From Cenococcum geophilum 1.58 (Eukaryota; Ascomycota; Dothideomycetes; Gloniales; Gloniaceae): a stretch of DNA of 64,000 nt. Positions 22,856-32,533 of this stretch are shown one piece after another. The notes under the pieces were generated by a model, which was not told the origin of the DNA, made no database searches, and saw only the letters and a list, made by a program, of their open reading frames with translations. Position 1 is the first letter of the stretch. Each line of letters starts with the position of its first letter. Both the position numbers and the translations under genes were made by a program. The DNA is taken from contig KV748274.1 of the NCBI GenBank assembly GCA_001692895.1, forward strand, positions 62,001 through 126,000, written 5' to 3'.

Positions 22856-24714
22856 AGGGCATTTATAAAGTCAGAAATCTATTCGAGGACATTCTAGACT
22901 CGTGTGCGATGTGAATGCTCGTACTGTCCTGTTGCAGGATAGCTAGATTTTTATTGCTAAGTCTTACTTGCCACTAGAGGCAAATACTAGATAAAACCCA
23001 GTCACCCACATGCTTTTACCCTATTGTTACATACCCTCACCCGGTAGCCCCAGCCAGGTCCCTTCGGAATAGTATTTAAAACATACACTAGGAAACAAAC
23101 CTGTGGAACAGAACTTGCCGCCTTCCCCTACTCGTAGGTCATCTCTGCTTCTCTAGCTGTACTGCCTATCTGTCGACCGAGAGGCGTTTACTGTCGGCTA
23201 CTATCGGCCTAGCGTCGATCACTGTTATATCAATATTAGATCAAGGGTACCGGTGACCCACCCATCTCTTGTATATAATGAGGCTCTAGAGCCTCTTGCA
23301 ATGGTACAGAGTTCTCATTCTGAATTGTCCGGTCAACACTATCTCTTGATCATCGTCACCTTACGGCAAGGCCCTTATTTTGATTTTTCTGCTCTCAATC
23401 TTGTATCATACCTCTTCAGTGTTGTGGCCGCCTTCGTCGATAGCACTGCTCCGAAATCGTGAGACAAAAGTGGGGATAGAACCCCTGGCCCGCCCAATAA
23501 CCATTTGTAAAGCTATCCCTCCATCCGGGTCAAACTTATAATAGCGTTCTGATACCTTACTGAGAGCAATTCGAGCTACTGTAGATTTCCCGTAGCTTTA
23601 GGACCTCACGATTACTGCCTCACTAGACTTTAAGTGATCAGGAACGCGGAGGGGAAGCGCAGGTGCGCATACCATCGCTTAGACGTAGATAATAATGCCC
23701 CAGATATCTGATTTTACAACACCCCTCCTTTTTCTACTCACAACTAATAATCTTGTACTTGAAGACCTCCCACTAATCTTGCTACTCTAATGCTAAATAA
23801 ATGTAAGCTGCATTCACATATGTCACGAGCATCTGCACTAACATCCTTCAGAGACCGCCGTAGTCTCTCCCCTTTATGTTTTAGCAATTGCGCTGATCCG
23901 GTGACGACACACCTTTCAGAGACAGCGGTTGTTGCAACATAGAATGGGACCCTACTGGCTATTCTCAGACGTCAGCCTCGTGCCTATACACCTTGAGGAG
24001 GTGATTTGAAGAAACACCGTTCTAAGCCAAGACCTGAGCAGTATCCATCAACTTACTCCACTGGTTATCCGACTCCATAACCAAAAGACCAACCCGCATT
24101 CTCACTTCCACAACCCCGCGAAGCAGCCGCACCCAGCTCCTGCACGCCAGTCCGCCGCCCGTCCCACTCTCACACTTACTGACATAACCTCACGCACAGT
24201 AAAGGCGAACCGGCTGAACTTTAAATATTCCTAGCATTTGAATTACTATAGTAAATCCATGCTCCCCTCCACACGTAGACAAAAAGGAACGACGCGACAA
24301 GCCGGCAACCGCGTGTCCCTCGCTCAGAAAGCAGCAGCCGACAGTCTCATCAAGCATTATCCCAGCTCGCCACATAAGGCACTTCGAGCCGGCTGAAAAA
24401 AGTAACAAGTAGAGAGCGCTCAGCAAGAAGCGCGGTAAGAAAACAAGGCGGGACAGAAGCAGGAAATGGAGTAGAGAGAGAGATATCAAACCAAGCCAGC
24501 CGGTGATGATGATGACGATGATGCAAATGCAATAGATGCTACGATCCATGCCTCCCCAATCACGGCTCGCTTCCAGCTTTCTACTCTTGTCTCCTCTCCC
24601 CTTTTCTTCTTGACCTCTTTATTTTTACCCCTGCTAAAAAAACGTGTGGAATCGCTTATTTAGCAAGAGTCAAATAACCCTACCCCAATGCAAGAATTAC
24701 ATTTCCGCCTCAGC
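22856..24714. other. Intergenic DNA right of the hAT-like element
   Basis: Unique-looking sequence of ordinary composition with no gene I can support. A 69-codon plus frame at 23253-23462 and a hydrophobic minus frame at 24190-24549 lack splice partners or homology I recognise. The last few hundred bases are probably the 3' UTR of the GH16 gene. Confidence 0.45.
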
Positions 24715-26211
24715 TCACAGCACCAGCAGCCCCAACACCGCCACGCAAACCGCCAGCCCGCTGCCGCCCATGCCCAGACGGCCCTCCTTCCGCAGCGCGC
24801 TCGCGCCGCTCCCCGCGTTCCCCCCGCCGCCCTGGTTGAAGCCCGCGACGCCCGTGGACGACGCCGACGCCACGCTGGCCGCCGAGCCCGTCGCGGTGCC
24901 GGTCGCCTCGCTGGCCGCGGCAGAGCTGGGCGCATTATCGCCGCCGCGGTTGCCGCCGCCGCTCATGCCGGGCACGGTCTCGAGGGACTGGGTGGCCGCG
25001 GGCGCAGAGCTGGACTTCGAGCCCGAGGCGGCTGCGTTGGGGTTGTAGTTCGGTTTCTCGCCCGTTGCGTAGAAGGAGGCCAGGATCTCGGAGTCGTCGG
25101 TGATGGCGACGGTGTTGTTGGTGCCGGCCTCGTTGTTGTAGACATAGGACTTCGAGCCCGTCTTGTTGGCGCCGCTGGGTGGGTCGTAGCATTCCACGCT
25201 CACTTCCTGCACCATGGCGTAGTAGTAGCCGTTCTGCATGTACGGCGAGTTCCAGTTGATCAGGCCGCCGGCCCACTCCACGGTACCGATGTCATTGGAG
25301 GAGAGACCGGCGGGCCAGAGTGAGAGCATGATTCGCGACGGCGTCTGGGGGTAGTCGAAGCGGTTGGAGGTCGCGTTCCAGGTGTCGGAGCGCTTGAGCG
25401 TACGCAGGACAGTGCCGTCAATGGACCAGGTTAGGGTATCCGGCTGCCAGTCGATGGTGTATTCGTGCACATTTTGGACGGTATTGGACACGGTGAGGTT
25501 AAGTCCATTGTGATCTGGTTATGCGAAACATGATTGGTCAGTTTCAAAGTAAACAGGGTTGTGGGTGGTTGAGAGCACTGCTTACAATTGGTCACACCCT
25601 GCGAGTAGTAGTTGGACTGCGCATGCTCGATGTCAACACCGATGAATTCGAAATCAATTTCATCTTTTACGTCAGACATCATGATGAAGGCTGTCACGAC
25701 ACCTTGGCCTTGGCTGGTGGTTAGCTTGGCGGAGATCTTGCCGTACCAGACGTAATGTGTGGAAGACAATAGCGTGCCGACTGTGTCCTGGGCCATGGTC
25801 AAGAGTAGAGCATCGTTATAGGTCACAAGCTGCCCTTGTGAGACCCAGTTAATATTTGATGCATTGCCAAGGTAAGTGTCAATAGATTTTACGTCGTCCA
25901 GCGACTTTAACTGGTAGTCTGCGCTCTGGCATACCGGTGCTGGCACGCAAGAGTCGAATTGATGGGAGAAAAGAGGGTCGCAACCACCTAGACAGTATGC
26001 GCCGACACCGCATTGTCCGTATTCTATAACACGGAACTGTCAGTCGCGTGTTCAGACGCTCCAAGTTGGAATTTTATGGCTGTGACGTACGAGAGCAGCA
26101 GGGCGCATCCTGGGGGCATAGATTCCCAGGACCGCACGTGGGAGTATCGGCGAGGACGAAAGGTGATGAGAGGATGGCTGCAAGCGCAGCAGCGGCGAAG
26201 TAGCGCAGCAT
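24715..26211 (-). CDS. GPI-anchored GH16 chitin transglycosylase (CRH-type) with chitin-binding module
   Basis: Three exons: 26211-26091, 26023-25586, 25514-24715; introns of 67 and 71 nt with GT-AG ends and CTGAC-like branch sites. 1359 nt, 452 aa. Residues 1-21 are a signal peptide (MLRYFAAAALAAILSS...). Residues about 26-66 are Cys-rich (CGPGNLCPQ, CCSQYGQCGVGAYC) like a CBM18 chitin-binding module. The GH16 domain follows, with catalytic DEIDFEFIG at about 161-169: nucleophile E162, acid/base E166. Then a Ser/Ala/Gly/Thr-rich linker and a hydrophobic tail (LAVCVAVLGLLVL) typical of a GPI-anchor signal. CRH enzymes link chitin to beta-glucan at the cell surface. The intron phases restore the Cys module and the NYHNGLNLTV segment. 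The coding end is much more GC-rich than the surrounding repeats. The gene is intact with no sign of RIP. Start is the first Met before the signal peptide. Confidence 0.95.
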
Positions 26212-29200
26212 TAGAGCGACGGTGGTCGTCTGTCGAACGGGTGATGTCGATTATGGATGCAGAAATTTAGACAGACGATGGCGCTACAATTGCAGAGAGC
26301 ATAAGGTTCAATGCAGCTGGACGGCTATTACTCGTGGCAAGTTTTGATGCTGAAACGCGGTGGAGGATTAGGGTAAGGATTAGCAACGAATGACGGCCAG
26401 GAGCCAAGGGCGAATGTTTCCCCTTGGGGTAGTGTGGCTGTAGGTAGTGAACGTGGGTGTTAGTATTAACAATAGTAAAGGAAAAGAAGGATACAAGAAG
26501 CAGCAGCGAGGAATGTACAAGGCGGAAAGAGGAATGGGGATGAGGTTAGGAGAGAGAGGGAGCGAGGGAGGCATCAGCCGGATCACACCCCATACGCCCA
26601 AGTTGGCCCAAGTGGAGGAGCGAAAGAATTTGAGGAGAAGGATGGCGCTATTCCGCTTTGCGCCAGGGGATGGCTGCAGAGAGGCAAGCGGTTGCCGTCT
26701 TGGCCAACGCCCATGCATGACACGAACGCCACAGCGAACCGGCGGGCGCCATACGGAGCTTTTATGATTGGCCCGACACTGCTGATTGCATGCGCTCATC
26801 AAGAGAGTTGCGGTATTCAGTATAGCGAGGCATGATACATTTCCTCAATATCCGCCTTCATGCGTTTATTCATTCCTACTGCTCGTCATTGGCCTGCGCC
26901 ACTTCCTTCCGCTTAAGCTTGTTCTTCCTTTGAAAATTCCTCAACAGAGTTAGTCCCGTGTTCTTGCCACCACCTGCCCGCCTAGAATCTCAACGTAATG
27001 TTACTTTTTTTATTCTTCCTTTTTAAAATTTTTTTTTTTGGCTTACTCATTAAGCATTCCGGTTTAAGCATCATACAAGGCCATGAGCAGGACCGTATTT
27101 CAATTATTCCCAGTCTACTTTCGATGGATTGAATTGCCCATGTCACCTTCCACAGAATCGAAACGATGTGGAATAGGTCGTGCGTACCAGTGCCGTATCG
27201 AACGATACTCCAATTATCGACTGACAGCTGCCTGAGAATTGCCGTACGGCACGCAATGCGGAGGGCGCCGCGGCTGCTGAGTAGAATACCCCGGTGCCAA
27301 ATCATCCTAGCGGACGTAGTGGTTTCGGTTCAGAAAAATAAAAGAAGATAATACTAGTGAGCGCCCACGCGAACAAAGACCCAAGCCCGTTCTCAATTCC
27401 GAGACATCGCAAAGCGCCATCCGGACATCCGGCATCTGTGAGAACAGAAAAACACACGGAATCATCGGTTCGTGTTATCAACGTAAACGAGGCTGGAATA
27501 ACACGCCTTTCGGTTTTAACATGGTGAATACACCTCGATTTCTCACCTCCGGATGAACGAGACCCCCCTATGCAACGGTAGCGTCCTACCGTCAAGTGAT
27601 CCATGCACTAGCAAAATAACAATCCCAACTTAATCCGATTGGTTCTATTAGGCTAGATCTTATCGATAACCGTAGGACGAATTGTACTGAAGCGGGACGG
27701 CACACGTCGAGGACTGCAGCAACAAGACGGTGTGTTGCAGTGGCAATCATTCTCATGCGGCTCCACACTCCTAAGTTCAATACACTGGTCTGATATTATT
27801 TAATTCAATTAATAGTCTCCTCTTCCTACATTCCTAACACTGTAATGGCATGGTTTCGAGACCTCCGAAACGTGAGGGATGTCTGGAGATGCGTTAATAT
27901 GAGACAATCAGACCTAGCGCAGCTACGCGCAATAACTTTATCGTTCTCGTCATGCTTTAATATTCGAATTCGACTTGTGGTTTCCCTCAACCTCTTCTCT
28001 ATGCCCCTCCGTTGCGGTGGGCTCTCCTTTATAACCCTAGATGGAGTGCTATACTTGGAAATGCTGTCCATTTGGACGCTTCGGAATTAATGGAAACCAG
28101 TATTCACGTGCGCCAAATGTCGGATAAATATGCAGTGGCAGTTAAAAGTGGTGAAATAATGAGCACAAGAATCACTGAGAGTTACGGTTTCCGGTTGACA
28201 TGGTTTAGATATATAATGCTCCTCAAATGCTCCCAATAATTTAAGGCTCTTATCGATTCTCAGTTCCCATTAGTTGTAGCGCTAAGCACATTCAGCGCAT
28301 GTTAGAGTCCAAATTCTCTCTCTCGTCTCTCCTTTCATTCCACATTTTATTCTCCGTTCTTTAATCATAGATAAAGTATAGATAGGAACTATTCTAGTCC
28401 ACTATTAGGAACTTACTAGGGTTTCTAGAGTTTTAAGCCAGCCTATTACCTATGGGGCGTTAATCTAATCTGGCAAAATCATACGAATTCGTACTAAGCA
28501 TATTATTACAAAACTAAGCTTAAACCGGGCACAGCCACCCCAACATTTGGCTCTTTGCTGGGTAATCTCGTCAGCGTGGCTACAGATGAAAAGGCTTTAA
28601 AATCAGTGGATAATCCCTTCAAACTAGGCAACCTTTTCACCAACACACATTCAACTAGTAATCCTTTAGCATTGGGGCTACTGGTGTTTCCGGCGGCGGA
28701 GCGCATTTGCAAGCTCGCCCATTAATATTGCATTTGCGCTGGTGGGCCAGTTACCATTTAATCCAAGCGGTATCGTAATCACCACCTTCTCATACCTTTT
28801 ATGGGGCCTTGATATGCCCCACAAGATTTCCTAGGTTAAACATGAGCAAATGTGTGACTCATCTACCGCTTTTGCGCCAAAATATTAGATTAGTGGAACA
28901 CAGTTGTGCTGCCTAGTGTGGCCTAGTAGTATTACTGAGTAGCTTGAAGCGAAAGGCATAAATCCGCGTCGAGGGAAATGAAAATGCGTACTGACGTCCA
29001 ACCTCAATTGTTTAAGTCATCGCTGTTCTCCCTCTGAGTGAGTCCATTACAGCTGTCAACTAAGTTCCCCGACAATCTTAACCGCTATTCTTGCAATCAG
29101 ACCTCCTTCTAGCCATCAGACGAACTTGTCATTCTTCTATTGAGATACGATGTCCCGCCTCCTCAAATATCCCACTTGCGGAAACAAGCTGTCGGCCGGA

Positions 29201-29256
29201 CATACCCTGATCTAGCCCTAGTATAGTAGTGATCGGCACCAGGTCGACACAGGCAG
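26212..29256. other. Intergenic region with no firm gene
   Basis: About 3 kb. The first 500 bp upstream of the GH16 gene is purine-rich on plus (pyrimidine-rich on the GH16 strand), as often seen in fungal promoters. A plus-strand stop-free stretch at about 28523-28725 reads like protein (includes a LGLLVFPAAERICKLA segment) but has no start or clear splice sites. Nothing else is supported. Confidence 0.45.
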
Positions 29257-29625
29257 ATCCCGGTATATGTGGCCTGCGAGGTCCGCCATGCCGGTTACCG
29301 CCGTCTCATTGATACCGTGAACAAGGTGAAGGCAGCCGTCGAGAGCAACAGACTGTTGTCCGCAACCCAGGCATCCAGCGCAAGCTCCATCGTAATCACG
29401 TATGTTTCTGCCTGGCTAAACTTTAGAGATCGTTCACTGATAAAAGTAGTTTGATGCCTACCTAAGTCCGCAAGACCCCGATGAACATAGCACCGTTGTT
29501 GCACAAGATCCTCAGGGAAAGGAGGTTGTGATTGGACATGTCACTTCCGAACAACAGGTAACGTCCGCCTTTAGCTGCGCTCAAGGCACGATGAGTTGAC
29601 TAACCACGCACAGATGGCGCGCTAA
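29257..29625 (+). CDS. Small spliced gene or 3' end of a gene, function unknown
   Basis: Possible exons 29257-29391, 29450-29557 and 29614-29625 (stop TAA). Introns: 29392-29449 (58 nt, GT-AG) and 29558-29613 (56 nt, GT-AG, branch GACTAAC close to the acceptor). Exon lengths of 135, 108 and 12 nt all keep one frame. The product reads IPVYVACEVRHAGYRRL..., then FDAYLSPQDPDEH..., DPQGKEVVIGHVTSEQQ, MAR. It is hydrophilic and mildly acidic in its second half. The 5' end is missing: there is a stop just upstream and no in-frame Met, so an upstream exon must exist (one candidate ATG is near 29150) or the gene is a relic. I do not recognise the family. It lies tail-to-tail with the kinase gene, whose stop is about 150 bp away. 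Confidence 0.4.
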
Positions 29626-29779
29626 GCGTAGAGGCGATTAGACGGACCTTTGTTGTTAAGTGGAAGGGGAGATATTGGCACCTAAGTAGCAAACAATGTA
29701 ACAAAATTTTATGATACCACTTTAGCCCTCCATTTATAACTTCTCTATTCGTTTCAACGCTTCGTAAGGGTGAACATTT

Positions 29780-30952
29780 TCACAGAAAAGGTTGCAAGTA
29801 GGGGTGTTGCAGCGCCTCTGAAGCCGTTGGCCTCTTGCTGGGGTCGATAACGAGTAAGAATTCAATAAAGTCCAGTAGTTGCGGCGACACGGGGGGATCC
29901 GAGAGTCGCTGCAATTCCTCCCGTAAAGTGCCTATTCTGATGAGCTCCGTGCCGTCATGAGGATTCTCCATGACAGCTAATTGTTCCGCAAGCTCGAACT
30001 CCTCCCTATAGGCCTCAGAATCGACAGGTTGACCCACCGGGCCGAGAAGACGGATGATTTTCGCGATGCACCACGCTTGGGTGAATCCTTTAATTATCTT
30101 GTCTCGAGCTCCGAAGATCGTTTGCGGGGATAATCGATGTGCCAACTTCGACATTAGCTTGCGGTGAAATTACGAAATGAGAGAACTAACCGTAACACCG
30201 AGTGACCATACATCCGAGCAATGCTGACACCCCAAACCTCGCCACACCTCAGGTGCCCGGCATGGCAGGCTCTGGACACGTTGAGTAGAACCCTCGGAAA
30301 TCACTATGCATATCAGCGCTCTCAACGGATACGGAAGTAGCTGTAGCACTTACAGTTCCCTAAATCTCCCAATTTAGCAATTGGCGAAGGGCTATCGATG
30401 TTGGAGACGAAGATATTATTTATAGAAATATCTAGCCGTTTAGTACCGCGGATATTAGCGATAGAATAAAGCTTACCTGTATGGACAGCATTAAGCATTT
30501 TGAAAACGGTCAGAGCCGACAGTGCCGCTTTGGACATAACTCTAGGCAGCCTTTGGTCACTTCGGAACACGTTGGCTGGCGTCGATCGCAAGTCATGATC
30601 CATCCATTCGAATACCAAGTATATCGGGCCCTCTTGAGCTTCATTTTGCCGTACAACATCGTACAGAGTTCGAATATGTGGACATGAGGCGATTTCAGGG
30701 TTCTGGTAATTGCGATATTCACGCTTCAAGGTAAAGATCTCATCTTTCGTAATAGCAGATTTCACCACAGTCCTAGAGCGATAATAAGCGGTCAATTCCT
30801 GAAGTACATTAGAGCAGAGACTCATGCCATTCTGCTTGGATCGAGAGGCTAGACACCACTCTGGCTTTAAAGACCGTAGAACCTTTTAACTGTTCCAACA
30901 GCTCATATTTCCCCTTACCCCCTCGGAGAACTTGTCCAATGCGCAGCGCCAT
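29780..30952 (-). CDS. Divergent fungal Ser/Thr protein kinase
   Basis: Five exons: 30952-30857, 30798-30477, 30431-30354, 30303-30191, 30145-29780; introns of 58, 45, 50 and 45 nt. 975 nt, 324 aa. Kinase landmarks: a glycine-containing start (LRGGKGKYEL), likely ATP-binding lysine in VVK (K45), helix-C Glu near E59, catalytic loop VHTDISINN (about 137-145, D140 and N145) where most kinases have HRDLKxxN, metal motif LGDLGN (about 160-165) in place of DFG, then RAPEVWRG and SDVWSLGVT, and a C-lobe ending in SKRPTASEALQHPYL. HTD and GDLGN variants are known in a fungal kinase group; D140, N145 and D162 remain, so activity is plausible. The catalytic loop and activation segment were both recovered only by splicing. 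The first intron donor (GTGTCT) is weak, so the first exon is the least certain part. No damage seen. Confidence 0.86.
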
Positions 30953-31390
30953 GTCATGCCCAAAGCGCGCAGAAAAACGAAAAGAATTGAAGGAGGAAGG
31001 TTACGTTGATGTGCACGACCGGCTTCTACCCCCCCCTGGAAAAATATTTTTTCGCTTCGGTACGCGGGCTCGCTAGAAATCATAGCGAACGCCCATGCTT
31101 GGCTGCAAGAACTTTACTTCTGGCAGACTTCGCGATCCTCCGCAGTGTCGTGATCTTTGTTAAATATCGTGAGGTTTCTACCCGTATAATATCACCAAGT
31201 TTCATCGGCAATTGCAGGAACAGCTTTGTATCCGCGTTTTGGCGGCCATAGCGGGGGGGCACAGTTAAGGGGGAGGGGGAGGGCGCGTGCGTCCTCAGTT
31301 TAGTTCTCCTGGCCAACCAAGGGCAACCACTAAAAAGGCCCTTGCGTGCAGGCACATGCGTTCGCTACAATTACTCTGTAGAGTACCCTC
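30953..31390. promoter_or_regulatory. Kinase upstream region with G-rich tract
   Basis: Probable kinase promoter. Contains a G-rich tract on plus at about 31250-31285 (runs of seven, five, five and three G separated by short spacers). No gene seen. Confidence 0.4.
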
Positions 31391-31646
31391 TACGGCGGAG
31401 TAAAAACTGGCCGAAATTGGCACGTGCGTCAACACCAAAAATCTACTGTTTACATGTAGATTTCAACACCTTTTTGACAAAGAAATGGATCAGGGATCAA
31501 TTCAGAAGATGTACGATTGGTATACTAAAAGACTATACAATTGCGAGCGCGCGGGAGGCCAAATGACGAGATATTAGCTATATAATATATATGATTTTCC
31601 GGTGTTGACGCACGCGCCAATTTCGGCCAGTTTTTACTCCGCCGTA
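31391..31646. mobile_element. 256-bp MITE with long inverted ends
   Basis: The left end TACGGCGGAGTAAAAACTGG continues for about 50 bp and is mirrored by the right end finishing TTTTTACTCCGCCGTA; mismatches are few. If the outermost TA is the target duplication this fits Tc1/mariner-like elements. The interior of about 150 bp has no full gene. It sits about 440 bp upstream of the kinase start. Unlike nearby repeats it shows little RIP. Confidence 0.8.
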
Positions 31647-32245
31647 GAGGTACCTCCCCACTGCGTGCACGGTCCCACTCAATGCACGGTTTTCCTTACT
31701 AAAATCTGCCTAAATATACCTTTTTATACCACCTATAACTTAATAACCCTTTAATAAAAGGTTATAAAAATTTAAATATAGCATATCAAATACTAAAATT
31801 ATAATTTTTTATAAAAATATTATAATAATAATATATATATACTTAAAATTAGGTTAAAAAAGTACTTTTTTAATAAAACTTAAAATTATTATTAATAAAG
31901 CTATTATATAGCTAGATTTTGTATATATTTATAATATAAACAAGTGTTTTTAATATTTATATAGTTTATTAATTATATATTAAATAAAGGGCACTCCTAA
32001 TTACATACCTCCTAATTACTACACGTACACCCCCTAATTACTACGCATACACCCCCTACCTTATTTAGTTTAGACGCTTCCTTATTAAGTTAGATATTTC
32101 CTCATTAAGTTAAAATATTACATGCGTTTAACTTATTTGCGCCTATATTACGAAAATTAGAGTGCAAGCCTATAGTAAAGCTAGTATTTCGCTTAAATGC
32201 CGAGGGCTCTTTATAAGTAGATCCATTAACACAATTGGCAATTAT

Positions 32246-32533
32246 ACAGCTTGTACGAGCTCCGGCGTCTCCCCCCCCGTTGCGCAGCGCGGTACACACG
32301 CAATTTCGCTAATATTTAGTCAAGTGCACCATCCAGCGTAGATACTGTGCACTTACGAAAAAGGCTATGCACTCTTAAGTAAGGTATATGACTTACAAGA
32401 AAGGTAAAGTCTTTAATTTTTAAGCTTAATTTGTAAGAGTTAAACTTGAAGTTCTCTAGTGTGCAAGGAAGCGAAATTGCGTGTGTACCGCGCTGCGCAA
32501 CGGGGGGGAGACGCCGGAGCTCGTACAAGCTGT
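32246..32533. repeat. Near-perfect 64-65 bp inverted repeat around a 160-bp spacer
   Basis: The arm at 32246-32310 is the reverse complement of 32470-32533, differing only in the length of a C/G run (eight against seven). The arms are GC-rich and unmutated, in a region otherwise heavily CA-to-TA changed. The right arm includes the first codons (MCTALRNGG) of the LINE ORF1, so the left arm may be the start of a second, opposite LINE copy. Confidence 0.85.

Noticed and set aside
23253-23462. 69-codon plus frame starting MTHPSLVYNEAL
   Set aside because: No homology recognised, no supporting introns or neighbours.
24190-24549. 119-codon hydrophobic open frame on minus, downstream of the GH16 gene
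   Set aside because: No recognisable domain, likely within the GH16 3' region; the hydrophobicity comes from pyrimidine-rich sequence.
24660-25323. Long Arg/Ala-rich open frames on both strands over the GH16 3' half
   Set aside because: These are other frames of the GC-rich Ser/Ala/Gly linker of the GH16 gene.
26380-26802. Overlapping open frames on both strands upstream of the GH16 gene
   Set aside because: Both read low-complexity purine/pyrimidine tracts; no splice sites or domains.
28523-28725. Protein-like plus frame without a start
   Set aside because: No Met, no clear acceptor, and the antisense strand is open too; could be a relic but not supportable.
30886-31083. Alternative upstream start for the kinase on minus
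   Set aside because: That frame ends in a stop before the kinase domain; the start at 30952 reads into the glycine loop.
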